The notes beneath the pieces are model-generated. The model was given only the letters and a program-made list of their open reading frames with translations, had not been told where the DNA came from and did no database searches. A stretch of DNA of 64,000 nt, from the NCBI GenBank assembly GCA_963971285.1, contig OZ020246.1:25642494-25706493 (forward strand), given 5' to 3'. This DNA is from Astropecten irregularis (Eukaryota; Echinodermata; Asteroidea; Paxillosida; Astropectinidae). A program made the translations under genes and the position numbers. Shown here piece by piece: positions 42,721-53,822 of this stretch (within the stretch, counting starts at the first letter, position 1; every line of letters begins with the position of its first letter).

Positions 42721-43474
42721 GGGGCCAATTTCAAAGAGCCTCTTTGCTTAAGCACCAAAATTTGCTTAAAGGCATTGCATACGTTTGGTAATGACTCTGA
42801 AAATTTATGGCAATAAAAACTTACTTGGTGAGAAGTACAGCTGCTTTGGATAGTATAATGCATATTGAGAAACGTTCAATTCGAAGTACCGCGGTTATGG
42901 AAAAATATGTCACTTTTTATCTCCAAAAATTATGAATCTGAGAAGCGTTATGGCCGTAACGCTTCTCAGCTATTGACTTACTGTTCTCTGGCGTGAAATA
43001 ACCGCTCTAGTTTGTCGCCAAAATCTCAAAAACGCTACCACCTTTTGAATTGAAACTTTCACAGGTTAGTTTGATGGTATATATAAACAATTATATTGGT
43101 TTGAAACAAACATTAGGCTCAAATTACCAAACGTATGCAATCCCTTTAAAGGTAGTATCGTACTTTGGTTTTTGTCAAAGAAATACAGATTCATGGTCAA
43201 AAATAATTATCAAGGAAGATTCAGTAACAGTCATCTGTGAAAATTTCAGTCCCCTACGGTCCTCACTTTTTGAGAAAACAGTGAAAAACGGCCACAGTAT
43301 TTCTTAAGTCGTTTCTCTTTTATTTTTGATCTTTGCTCAGCAATCAATGGCCGAATACATTAGTTAAAAACAGTAAACATCACATGAATATTGGTTGATA
43401 ATCCTGTTTGATCAAAGAAGACTTTTCATGCTTAAGCAAATTTTGTGCTTAAGCAGCTCTATGAAATTGGCCCC
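42721..43474. repeat. Family C copy split by nested insertions
   Basis: The left end of a C element (GGGGCCAATTTCAAAGAGCC to AATTTGCTTAA, 42721-42769) and its right part (GCTCAGCAATCAATGG to GAAATTGGCCCC, 43334-43474) are separated by 560 bp. That gap holds an inverted-repeat element (42768-43148, ends AAAGGCATTGCATACGTTTG and AAACGTATGCAATCCCTTT) and a half D element (43146-43333). The order of insertion reads directly from the interruptions. Confidence 0.65.
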
Positions 43475-45093
43475 TGGTTCCCCCCTCCCCTCCCCTCTTT
43501 CTTTCTCAGTTTCAGACTAATTTGAGAGTCAAATGTGAATGTGCACCAAGGAAAATGATTTGTTAAGTTTGGGCACTTTCAGAAATCACAACTTGCAGCA
43601 TAATTATAGTGAAATGACGCATAAATTACAAAACGTTTTCTGCCGGATTGGAAACGGTGACACAATCTTTCGCCATCTTGCACTTCAGAAAGTTCACATC
43701 TTGTAAAAGTTCATTCACTTAGGAGCATATAAGCATGTACACATAACCTTTGCTTGAGCAACAAACAACGCTAACTCTACAACATAAAGACCGCAAGTCG
43801 AATAGAGAAAAAACAAATGCAAGTTTGCAATTAAGGCCGCTGCTTTCGTGGTAGCAAGTAGCAACAGTAATTATTTTTAGCCTAAAAGTTCATCAGCCCC
43901 GCTTAAAGTCGAACCGACCATGTAGTTAGATTTGAGATTTGATTATAGTTGGGTTGCAACTTGAATTATTTTTGGGTATTCTTTATATAGAGTTGTATGT
44001 TATAATACTTTTATGGAACGATACCTATAAAGGGAATAAACATAACATTTGTTAAGAGACTTACCTAAATATACGTTCGTGGTGCCCTTTTCGATATTAT
44101 TAGCAAGGTTAAATTTGTGGAAAGAGGGCAGGGCTTTGATTTTTGAGGGAAATTATGGGATAAAAACACGGTAACGAAGATGCTACTTTTCACGAACGCA
44201 CAGACAGCCGCAGAAGAGAATTCTAGTCTCTTCTCTCATTGTGTGGGCCTTTGATACGTTGGTTGTATAAGTACCAGACTTAACTAGACAAGCCAGACCA
44301 GACAAAAGTTTAAGTTTCAAGTTCGCAACAAGCGCGTAAGAAAATTGTGCTTTTACTCTGAAATGTTGCACAAAATTCTTCTATCTGAAGTTTTAAGGAC
44401 TCGAAACAGTTGATGAAAGTCAAAAATATCATTTTGTAACAGCAAAAGCAAGTAAGTAGTAGGTTTTTTATTCCCTTTATAAGTATCTTACCCTAAAAGT
44501 AACCGTTACCATTCCTAGAGCTTTCCACCGACAAAATGCCCTCTATTTTGTGGCAAAATAAAATGCATTGTTGCCTATATTTACTCTTAATAATTAAATA
44601 TCGCTCACACGACACAGTTTGCAATTACTAATTCGACTTTAACAAACTTCGCAATATTACTGTTATCTAACCCAAAAAAATGCGATATGATAACGAGTAT
44701 CTTAAAATAGACGACCATTGCTATTTCTGTAATCCGCGCGTGGTGTGATTATCAAATATTCAAGGGTTAATCATTGGATAATTTTCTTAATTATCGATGC
44801 CATCATGTGACATAACTTTTCTGAAAATTCTAAATCGAGACATAAAGTGCTTAAATGATTTCTACAAATAGCAATAGTTTCTATTTTGGACCAAGGTGCA
44901 GTGTTATGTGGGTCGGGTCCGATACGGTTGCTTCACAATATTTATGTCAAGTTCAAAATAATATCAGTTGTGTCCATAAATCTAGCTGATTGCAGAAAAC
45001 AGAATCCAATGCCATTAATAATCGGTCGTGTTTGTTTTTCTGATAAGACCACAAATACTCCTCCTCCTCGCCAAACTTTTTGGCGGTTCTTCG

Positions 45094-45162
45094 CAGCCAA
45101 TCACAGGAGAGCTTGATACGCGCTCTCGTGAGGTAACGCTGGTAAATACATTCTTATATATA
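45094..45162 (+). promoter_or_regulatory. SC5D promoter (CCAAT box and TATA box)
   Basis: AGCCAATCACAGGAG at about 45095-45109 is a consensus NF-Y CCAAT box. TATATATA at 45155-45162 follows about 55 bp later, which predicts a start site near 45187. Between them, TCTCGTGAGGTAAC contains, on the minus strand, GTTACCTCAC, which matches the sterol regulatory element ATCACCCCAC at 7 of 10 bases. SREBP with NF-Y is the known control of vertebrate sterol genes. The SRE reading is weak and inferred. Confidence 0.5.
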
Positions 45163-45186
45163 GAGAACTATCATTATCTTATAGAG

Positions 45187-45281
45187 GTTAGTTGATGTAA
45201 AGGTAGCACTAGGATTGGTCATCAAGCAATTACTGTTTCATGCACTTTTCTATCGAGTGTTTGTTTGGGATTTTTACAGGT
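45187..45281 (+). other. SC5D: Probable noncoding first exon of SC5D
   Basis: From the predicted TATA-directed start to a strong donor TTTTACAG|GTAAGTTT near 45281. The next exon begins at 45911 after TTTTACATTGCAG and has only 5 nt (CAAAG) before the ATG, so an upstream 5'UTR exon is required. Confidence 0.5.
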
Positions 45282-45337
45282 AAGTTTACTCCAAAATATG
45301 AGTTTTTTATTTCTCGAATTTTGTGATCTTAATTCTT

Positions 45338-45708
45338 AAAGGTAACATCATACTTTGGTTTTTATCAAAGAAATGCAGATTCATGGGCAGAAATATCCAG
45401 GAAGATACAGTAACAGTCATCTGTGCAAATTTTCAATCCCATACGGTGTCCACCTTTGAGGAAACAGTGAAAACGCCCACACTATTTTAAAAGAAATTTT
45501 CACCGTTATTTTGTATCTTTAAACTGTTAAAAGATCAAAATTGTTTTTGGTCATTGGTTGTTTTCTTTTCTGGTTAAATACAGCATTTCAGGCAGAACAA
45601 TTTTAACGGTATGTTTCTACCATCATCATCTATAATATACCCTGTAAATTATAGGTATATCTGTGAAGATTTCTGTTTCGGTATTATACCAAAGTATGAT
45701 ACCACCTA
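45338..45708. repeat. Element family D, full copy in SC5D intron 1
   Basis: AAAGGTAACATCATACTTTG at the left and CCAAAGTATGATACCACCT at the right, with the complete internal set (CAAAGAAATGCAGATTCATG, CCATACGGTGTCCAC, GTTAAAAGATCAAAATTG, ACGGTATGTTTCTACCATC). About 370 bp, non-coding, in the 630-bp intron between the 5'UTR exon and the start codon. Confidence 0.7.
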
Positions 45709-45915
45709 ATGATTTATTATTGGTGAGTACGGCAACAACGAGTTTGGACAAAATGTTGCACTTCAATAATATTCATGATTCTCTGTATACATGAATGTGC
45801 GTCATTGTTCGTACACAAAACGAACTTCTGAGAACTTTAGAATATCATTCTTAATTGGATTCATCTCAAAGTCTCGTTTCAAGTCTCATGCTTTTTGTTT
45901 TACATTGCAGCAAAG

Positions 45916-48151
45916 ATGGATCTCATCGTGGGCTTTTCGGACCGGTATTTCTTCACCAAGTACAGCATATACCCCAGCGACTGGAATGAAGACTACTGGT
46001 TGCGTCAGGGCATCTCTTGCTATTTGAGTCTATATGTTGGTGCTATGTTCTCCTATTTCATATGCTGTTCGCTGGTCTACTTCTTCATATTTGATCACCG
46101 TTTGATGAAGCATCCGCTGTTTCTAAAAGTAAGCAATTTTTCACATATCCTATATTGTAATTGTCTAAAGATTGTATTTCAAGCATGATAATCTGTACTG
46201 GCAATATTAGTTACGTTTAGAGAGCAAGTTTGACTAAAGACAATACAGTATTCATGAAGAAAATGGTTAATAATTCCAATGATTTCAGAAGGCATTCATT
46301 CATTGGTCTTTCTCAAATCTCGGCTCCGGCTCAGTCTCCGGCTCCATTTCGTGAATCCATTCTAAAATAACGGGTATCAAAATAGAGGCTTTTGGCTGAG
46401 GTTCGGAAGTAGATTCTCTGGTTTGAAAAAGAAAACAGAGCTTCAGCTTCAATGAAAAACCAAAAACCTACTTTTTTCAGCATCATGAATTAACGAGACG
46501 AAGTCGGAGCCTGAGCCGGAGCCAAGCTTTGAGAGTGCCCTAGATTCAAGGGTTGGGGTGAAATAGGGTGAAATTTTATGCCGAAACTATTGTCCTTGGT
46601 CGTTAAAGGATACCTGTAATCAAATTTGGGAAACTGAAAGTGCTTTCAGATTATTGCTTAATGCATAATTAATGACAATATGAATTAAACTTTTACGTAT
46701 TGTGTTTCATTTTGACCCCAAAGTTAAACAAAAACAGTACATGTTTGTATGCCCCGCCTCCAAAAGAAAATTCCCCTCGGAACCTATCCACGCAACAATT
46801 CGTTTGACGTCATCGGCATGCAGAACAAGTAGGCTAGCATTGCAGGTTTGCGACTTGTATACTGTGACGTTCTGCCGGTGACGTAGCAAGGTGGTTCGTC
46901 GCGAAAAGTGGAGTGCTAAATTATGGGTCTAAAATAGCTCCTTTTATACGTTTTCTTGAGTTTTATGACAATACAGATGTATTTAACTTCATATGAGTTT
47001 TTATTTCAGGTAACCTTTAAGTATGGTTGGACGAACTTAAAACTTGAACTCGGAATATAGTTATCAATTTTCGCTCTTGTTTATTATTTTGTTTAGAATC
47101 AAATCCGTCGTGAGATGTACTGTTCCGTGTTGGGTGGGGCCGGATTAACTGCAATGGCTGTAGTGGTTATTGTACCTGAATTCCACGGCTATGCTAAGTT
47201 GTACACACTGGACGAGATTGGTGCAACGGGCTTCAAAGGTAAGAGTCACTACTTATTCGCGGGCTGTATGGTTTTCGAGTCAGTTTTCACAATATTTGGC
47301 ATTATTTTTTATCCGTGTGATCACGACGTTTCGTGTTTGACAGTCTTTGTGTTCCAAAGAAATTGTTTCCTGACGACGGTTTCTCGACGTTTTGTGTTTT
47401 GCGTTAAAGGTACAGTAACATACCCATGCACAAATATAAATTTACATCCGAACCAGCGCATGATTTTTTTCACGTACACTCACAAAGAGTGAGTAAACAG
47501 TGCTCATCCAAGTCGGTGAAGGGCAAGCCTAATTTGCATATCATCTATCTCCCGACCAAAATCATTTAATATCCACAGTTTTATAACTATTGTCATTTTT
47601 GGCCCACAGCAATGCTCCTGGTCATGCGTGACGTCATCGGACTCATCTTTTTCAGTGATTGTTTGATATACTGGCTGCATCGTTTCATGCATCACCGCTA
47701 CGTCTACCGTTACATACACAAGCCGCATCACACGTGGAAGATACCTACCCCATTCGCCAGTTATGCCTTCCATCCCCTCGACGGCTTCCTGCAGAGTATA
47801 CCTTACCACATGTATCCGTACCTATTCCCACTCAACAAACACGCCTACCTGGCCATGTTCGTGCTGGTTAATTTCTGGACCATCAGTATCCATGACGGGG
47901 ACTACCGGGTACCAGCGATTCTCAGGCCGTTCATCAATGGATCCGCCCATCATACCGACCACCATCTTTACTATAACTATAACTACGGCCAGTACTTCAC
48001 GCTGTGGGATCGCATCGGGGGATCGTACAGGAATCCCTCGGTGTATGATGGGGTGCGCCTGGTGGACTCGATTACCGGTAAAAACTCCGGGAAAGTTCCG
48101 GATAAAGATGGATCATGTAATGGGTATGAGGGTAAACTGCACGAGAGCTAG
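45916..48151 (+). CDS. SC5D: Lathosterol oxidase / sterol C5-desaturase, 3 coding exons, 298 aa
   Basis: Membrane di-iron desaturase of the endoplasmic reticulum that introduces the C5-C6 double bond (lathosterol to 7-dehydrocholesterol) late in sterol synthesis. Exons: 45916-46128, 47097-47238, 47610-48151, GT/AG, phases 0 and 1, closing to 298 aa (human 299). Start MDLIVGFSDRYFFTKY resembles human MDLVLRVADYYFFTPY. A hydrophobic segment at about 34-59 ends in FDHRLMKHPLFLK. The three iron-binding His clusters of the fatty-acid hydroxylase family are complete: HRFMH (142-146), HKPHH (155-159) and HHTDHH (232-237). TPFASYAFHPLDGFLQS and NFWTISIHDGDYRVP are near-identical to the vertebrate enzyme. 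Its presence suggests the animal can perform this step of cholesterol-type sterol synthesis. Confidence 0.96.
46303..46540. repeat. Element family F copy in SC5D
   Basis: GGTCTTTCTCAAATCTCGGC at the left and CAAGCTTTGAGAGTGCCCT at the right, in the orientation opposite to the copy at 33377. It lies in the intron after the first coding exon. Confidence 0.65.
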
Positions 48152-48258
48152 AGGCACCTTTTAAGACACTTTCAAACATATCTCAGAATATTTTGTTATT
48201 AACTGATCGAACCGCTACATGCGATGATCATTATAAGGAGCTACATAATAGTCACTTT

Positions 48259-48613
48259 TGTTAGCACTTTAAGTACAATACATGATTGGTAACATACCCA
48301 AACAAAAATGTTCACAGATTTACGTATTACTTTCGGGTATGAAGATGGTGCTGGTGGAAAGATACCGTTAAAATATTTCCATCTGAAATGGTGTATTTAT
48401 CCAGAAATTAGTCAAAGACCGAAAACAGTTTTGATCTCGTGGTAAGATCAAAGCCATTCTGTATGTTTTATAAGAAATATTGAGTCGAGTTTTCGCTATT
48501 TTCTCGTGACTCAGATGTCCGATTGAGCTCAAATTTTCACAGGTTTATTATTTCATGCACTGAATCATGAGACAATCATGTGACCTTTACCAATCATGTT
48601 TTATACCTTTAAT
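48259..48613. repeat. Family D variant with GATTGGTAA ends
   Basis: TTTAAGTACAATACATGATT at the left and AATCATGTTTTATACCTTTA at the right. It shares CAGATTTACGTATTACTTTC and ATGGTGTATTTATCCAGAAA with family D. The same subfamily ends are seen at 54913-55253 and 61428-61783. It probably overlaps the SC5D 3'UTR or its flank. Confidence 0.65.
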
Positions 48614-49176
48614 TTATCGAAGTCCACTTGGGGGTAAACAAAAGTGGTGTTTACGGATGTGGGTGTGCTGTGCAGGTGTTACCGTGGTCACTGACGGGTG
48701 TACTTTCTGCAGTGTTGGTAAATAATTAATTAATTTATAATTATAAGAATGTGATTCGATTGTATATAGTTAAACATTAAAATATTATTCCATTATTGTA
48801 TATAATTAATTCTGACCACACATTTGGCTTCTGACTTTTGGGTTTTTTTTTAATCGGATGTATATACAAATTAACTAAGATTAGAAGGTCAAAGGTCGAT
48901 AAACTTGTATACGGCATGGCCTCACGGGATGTGTGCACTTGCCACTATACAGTAGTCCTGACAAGTTATATCAATTTTTAGTATTTTTCACTGCTGTGCG
49001 GTGTATTTGAAGAACTTCTTTCGTTTTTTCGTTCGTTAAATTATGCAGACAATATCAAAGGGGCCTTAGGACGTACCTTGTGTTAAATCAGTTTGTATGG
49101 GTGCTCATTTTTGGTCGCTTTTGCTGTAACAATCTTGTAATAACTCATTTCCAAAGATCCATTGATTACTAAATAG

Positions 49177-49365
49177 GGTGTTTACGAAACGGAGTCTTAG
49201 TTGTGGTTTTTCACTGAAGCTGAAACTCTGTTTTCCTTTTCAAACCAGAGACTCTACTTCAGAACCACAGCCAAAATCCTCTATTTTGATACCTGTTTTT
49301 TCAGAATGGATTCACGAAATGAAGCCCGAGCCTGAGGCGGAGCCCGAGCCTCCGTTTCTTTAACG
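49177..49365. repeat. Element family F copy
   Basis: GGGTGTTTACGAAACGGAGT at the left and AGCCTCCGTTTCTTTAACGC at the right, with the shared core. Same end type as the 17929 copy. Confidence 0.65.
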
Positions 49366-49384
49366 CCTTTAGATTCAATTCAAT

Positions 49385-49600
49385 TAGCAAACTGCTGCAA
49401 ACTGCTCATCGACCAAAATAATGACCTGAAATATTATAACAATGCTTCGGGAGTTCGAGCATGACGTTTCGATCCTGTCACATTGAGTTGGATAATAATA
49501 AAAATCAACTAACACTGTCCTACGGGATCTTTTTCTAGGAGGCTAAAGATCATTCGACTCTATAACCCTGTTAGAATCGAAACATCAGGCTCTCCTAACT
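49385..49600. repeat. Element family H copy
   Basis: CTGCTGCAAACTGCTCATCG then AAAATAATGACCTGAAATAT, and CGATCCTGTCAC / GATCTTTTTCTAGGAGGC with CGAAACATCAGGCTCTCCTA. This is the inverse orientation of the 17095 copy. Confidence 0.5.
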
Positions 49601-50295
49601 CCAAGCATTTTACTATTAGATTCGTTGATTTGATAAAAAATATTGATAAGTTTGCCATTCTTGTGTCTATAGGAAGGACTACACACAAACTGTTTATGTA
49701 TACGGTAAGAATACAAAGGGAATCGTGAAATAAAATCGTATTGTTTGAAACCATTTCGATTTGATTTGTTGGAATTTGAGGAAATAAAACATATAATTTT
49801 GGGAAATTGATCTTTGGCCATTCCCTTTAAGTATGGGTTTCCACTGCGCCATTCGCCCTGCGCCGAACAACAAATAGGTCCATATAAAAAAATTGCTCTT
49901 CATTTTTTACTTCCCATTTAGCGTTTATTGTTGTCATTTTGTGATTACTGTCAAATGCACATTAATATTATAGACAATGATAACTTTGATTAAGCTTTGT
50001 ATACAATGGGTAATTATTATTTTACGCTTGACCATCCCTGGTGAATGGCGCATGAATACATAAGTTTATTAGTGATGCGGCCTCTCCGCGCGTTGCTACT
50101 ATCCAAACCTTACGGCTCTGATCCAAACAGGTTAAGGACGCCCCCATTGTTTTGTTATAATCATTCGTTTTCCATTATTCTGTATTTGAAGGGCAGCATT
50201 AATTTTATCGTGAAAGAACATTCAAAATGTTTACTGTACATAGGAAATAACGTTTCATTAGTTCTGTATGTGCCTCGGCTTATGTAACTGACTTT

Positions 50296-50571
50296 ACGGT
50301 TAGTCCCATACGGTGCAAACTTTTTAAGAAAATCGTGAAAAACGGCCACAGTATTTCTTAATTAGTCTTTTCTCTTTTATTTTTGATCTTTTCAAAGATC
50401 AAAAAGATTTTCGGTCGTTGTTTTACTAATTTTTGGATAAATACACAATTTCAGGCGTAAAAACTTTAACGGTATGTTTCTACCACCACCATCTCCATAC
50501 CCTGTAAGTTATATGTAAATCTGTGAACATTTCTGTTTTGGTTTCTTACCAAAGTATGATACTACCTTTAA
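50296..50571. repeat. Half copy of element family D
   Basis: GTCCCATACGGTGCAAACTT through TTTTTGATCTTTTCAAAGAT to CCAAAGTATGATACTACCTT. The left half is missing. Confidence 0.65.
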
Positions 50572-51330
50572 TCAAAATCGATGAAATGACTAACACACGA
50601 CTATATTAAGGGTTCTCCTTACTTAACAGACCAAAATGTGCTTTCCATACAGAATATTTTACATTTGTAGCTCAATACACTTTAAACAAAAATGTAATTT
50701 ATAATTTTTCTTGGGTGGCATGCAAAAATGTTTTGGCATTAATAAGTAAAGGTGTGATTCCTAAAAACTGGCGGCAAATTAGTTTGGGAAGAGCCAATTG
50801 TATGTTAATAACCTTTAGCCAAAATAGAAATTAATTTGACAAAATTAAGATTCAAGTAGCAATTTTCAGTTGCCCCACTGAGCACTGTATATAAATAACT
50901 CCACTTATAATTTTAAAGCTTGGGTTAAAAAGTTTATTCGTTGTGATTAAATAATGAATAGCCCCCTCTCTTGTCGAATCTCGCAAGATAAACGTAGGCG
51001 GATACCCTTTGGAATCAAATTTCAAGCACTTGTAAAACGTAGACGAGACAGGATACCCACACGCCTTTCTGCCCAGGGTATTCAATAAATTTGTTACAGT
51101 CGGTTGGGCGTTTAAGCAATGTCAGCAAAATCGTGTATCATACGAATTAAATGTTGTTGTTTAGTGTAAAGGGTCAGTCATTACATTTGTTGAAGTTTAT
51201 TATGATTAATGTAAATGATTTGTGTTATTTTGTGCATTATACATTTTACCGTTTGTTTATTATATTGAAAAACATCAATGTAGCATTTGGAACAAGAAGA
51301 TTATCTTAGAGACAAACAAAATTGTTCACA

Positions 51331-51478
51331 TGTATTACTATACAAAATTAGTGTAGTTTCATGTATACTTTATGCAAATTTATGTAGACAATTCGCAAAC
51401 AAATGTATTACTATACAAAAATTAGTATAGTTTTATGTATAATTTATGCAAATTTATGTAGACAATTCGCAAACAAAT
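51331..51478. repeat. Tandem duplication of a 73-74 bp unit
   Basis: Two adjacent copies beginning TGTATTACTATACAAAATTA and ending ACAATTCGCAAACAAA. They differ at a few positions (GTGTAGTTTCATGTATACTT versus GTATAGTTTTATGTATAATT). No coding content. Confidence 0.8.
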
Positions 51479-51699
51479 GTTACAAATTGCAAGAGTTAGT
51501 GGATGTTTCTTGAGTTGAATATAATAGTGGATTGTAAATGGGGCATATCCTGCTAGTTTATAAGAAAACCCTCCACTTTCTGAAATCGCCAAATCCAATG
51601 AAAATAAACCCAGCTCATACATGGCATTTATTTTGCAAAGAAATTTGATAGTTCAGTGATATTATTTTAGATTTGGGGCCAGGAAAGAAACCAACAAAT

Positions 51700-52396
51700 C
51701 GGCCAGTTTAATTTCCCCGATGTGGAGTTTGTATTCCTTGAGCGACTGAAACAAGTCTAGGGTACAGCTTGGCCTGAGACAACGCGTGTGTGAAGCTTGA
51801 CGTCTTCAGACGTGTGTAATGTGCTCTTGAGACAGTTCCGTGTGAAGAATACGACAGGCGTTTTACTCGTCCCGTCTCCAGCAAATGATGACATTTATTC
51901 TTCCGTTTCCCGGTCCAAAATCTGGCTCAGAATGAAGACAACTCCATGTTGTGCCGTCCCACACTCGAGGTGAGTCTCCTGAAGTCGGTGGTTGAGAAAT
52001 CGGACGTGATCTTGTGAATGAGAACACACAAAAAGTGGCAGGGTTTTCGCTGCAAGAAAAACAACACAACGAGGTGAGGATTGTCTCAGCGGACGGCGGT
52101 GGCAGTCGTCGTGGGCGCAACGCGTTGTTTGCACGGTCACCTCTCACCGTCATTGTTCGCTCAGAGCTGACGCACAACGGGGGGAATTCCAGTCAAGCCA
52201 CAGGGACGCTATACACAGACCAACCGCTGCTTGCTTGTTGTTGTGTGCCATCAGAACAGAAAAAACAACGCGGCATTTATAAAACAGTGCCATTTTTTGC
52301 CCTAGTCGTGTCGAGGGACTTTGTTTTTTAAGAGGAGAGGACACAAATAATGCCATTGAGATCGAGTGTGGATGCGATTTAGTGAGTTGGCCTACC
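51700..52396 (+). promoter_or_regulatory. Likely 5' region (promoter/5'UTR) of the SRRKQ-motif gene
   Basis: This 700-bp stretch is unusually free of repeats, richer in CpG than its surroundings, and leads straight into the coding exon at 52397. It contains strong donor-like sequences at 51970 (CTCGAG|GTGAGT) and 52073 (ACGAG|GTGAGG), so a 5'UTR exon may end inside it. Several frames are open by chance. No TATA box stands out. The assignment rests on position and composition. Confidence 0.35.
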
Positions 52397-52496
52397 ATGA
52401 TGAGGGAGTCAAGATCGGCGGTTGCAGAGCAGTGTGATCAGGGGACGGCGTGTGGAATATCACGGCGAAAACAGGCCAAACCCAGAGCTGTTAAAC
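52397..52496 (+). CDS. Isolated first coding exon with NuRD-recruiting SRRKQAKPR motif (zinc-finger cofactor type)
   Basis: Two tandem ATGs in a good context (TACCATGATGAGG) open a 33-codon exon ending at a strong donor (GTTAAAC|GTGAGT). It encodes MMRESRSAVAEQCDQGTACG followed by ISRRKQAKPRAVK. The latter matches the N-terminal MSRRKQAKPRSLK of ZNF521/ZNF423 and the related MSRRKQ start of FOG, SALL and BCL11 proteins, a peptide known to bind RBBP4 and recruit the NuRD complex. In those proteins it is at the very N-terminus. Here the Met position is ATA (Ile) and about 20 residues precede it. No zinc-finger exon follows within the window, and IPO4 on the same strand starts 8 kb later. The motif is seen; which family it belongs to is open. 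Confidence 0.6.
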
Positions 52497-52560
52497 GTGA
52501 GTACTACACTGTCATCCTGTACACATTAAACCACTGTAATTCTAAATCCTTTGCATGTTT

Positions 52561-52745
52561 ATAACTCAATATTATACATACTCCAAAAAGACTAAGGGAA
52601 GCCATTTTTGACTCTATATTTCGTTCTTTATTCAAAACATCTTCAGGAAATGAAGATTCCTGAAGATGTTCTGAATAAAGAACGAAATATAGAATCAAAA
52701 ATGGCTTCCCTTAGTCTTTTTGGAGTATGTATAATATTGAGTTAT
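52561..52745. repeat. Near-perfect 89-bp-arm inverted repeat (hairpin)
   Basis: The arm 52561-52649 and the arm 52657-52745 are reverse complements over 89 positions with only two mismatches and no gaps, around a 7-nt loop ATGAAGA. It starts 65 bp after the donor of the SRRKQ exon. In a minus-strand transcript both mismatches become G-U pairs, so that RNA would be an unbroken stem. It could be a young foldback transposon or a small-RNA hairpin. No other copy is in the window. Confidence 0.9.
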
Positions 52746-53822
52746 CTGAATATTATCAATGGATCACCATCTGGTTTTTGCATGTTTATGATTTGCATAA
52801 ATTTGTATGCTCAAAGTCTCAAAAGTGTCGATTCTTTTCCTACCTCCATGATTCTAATTTCTATGGCTTTTGATAATTTCTTCACATCAATGATTCAATC
52901 CCTCATGTTTTTTTTTCATAGGCCTACTGTACTAGTACCTGAATCTTTGTCAGTCCATAAATAAATGTTGGGGTTAGTGTGCTTTAGTCCACAAGGATTT
53001 TTAGAGCCCCATAATTTCCCTAAAAAAAAGCCCTGTCCTTTTTCCACGAATTAAACCTTGCTAATATTGAAGAGGATATCACAACTGGTCAACAAATTTA
53101 GGTGAATAGTTTACTGTAGAAGCTATGTCTGAAAATAATCCTTGTGGACGAAAGCACACTAACCCCTAAACGTCCATACATTATGTTGAATTCGGAACTG
53201 GAAATTCTTTCAATATCCTGTTCTAAAGGCCCACTTGCTTAAATAATGCGCACAATATGATTATTTTGATCACTTCCATACATGTTGTGCAAAAAGTCTC
53301 TAAGTCAGTGTCACGTCAGTGAAACTCATTAAAAACTCAATACAACTTAAGAAACTGCTGCAAACTGCTCATCAGCCAAAATAATGTACTATAATGTTCT
53401 CATCCTCTTTGTCATTTACCCTTCAAATTGATAACGATCCTGCTGGGATCGAAACGTCAGGCCTTCCTAACTCCAATCATTTTCTAGAATTCATTTGGTT
53501 TGACAGTGTCGGAATCTTTAAAGGTAGTATCATACTTCCTGCTGAATATCAAACAAAGTGTCTTGAATTGTTTAAGTAGTTCAAGCAATTATAAATTATT
53601 TCTTCTTATTTTTTGCTATTCCTTTAGATTTTTATTAAGATCCTGCTAGCATCGAAACGGGTCAGGCCCTCCTAACTCCTCATTTTATAAATTTCAGGTC
53701 TTTATTTTGGCTTGAGCAGTTTGCAGCAGTTTATTTATTACTTGTATTGAAGAAATATTTTCGTTATTACTAATCACATTAATTATTCAGTGTTTTGAAT
53801 TAAAACAGAAATAGACATTAGC

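Larger units (their letters stand above)
39690..45090. other. Intergenic tract between AHCY and SC5D
   Basis: No coding exon was recognised. Contents: poly-A/C-rich simple DNA near 40000-40075; family D pieces (40240-40490, 41580-42404, 43146-43333); a GGGCCTGTTTGTTT-ended copy (40947-41070); a split family C copy (42721-42770, 43334-43474) around an AAAGG-CATTGCATACG element. Between 43480 and 45090 I see only unique AT-rich sequence. A tRNA-like GTGGCTCAGTGGTATA lies near 40650 without a matching 3' half. Confidence 0.6.
48152..51700. other. SC5D downstream region and repeat-rich intergenic DNA
   Basis: No coding exon was recognised. It includes a D-type element with ACATGATTGGTAA ends (48259-48613), a family F copy (49177-49365), a family H copy (49385-49600), a half D element (50296-50571) and a 73-bp tandem duplication (51331-51478). 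The SC5D 3' end is not marked by a clear AATAAA near the stop; AT-rich DNA around 48720-48810 is the likeliest 3' region. Confidence 0.55.

Noticed and set aside
49178-49363. Conserved small protein (CGFSLKLKLCFPFQTR...)
   Set aside because: The same peptide appears at several places (13540, 18080, 33513) because it is the translated core of family F repeats.
52014-52331. Long open frames on both strands around 51.9-52.4 kb as a separate gene
   Set aside because: Several frames are open at once, as expected for CpG-richer 5' region DNA; no homology was recognised, and only the SRRKQ frame has a family match and a donor.
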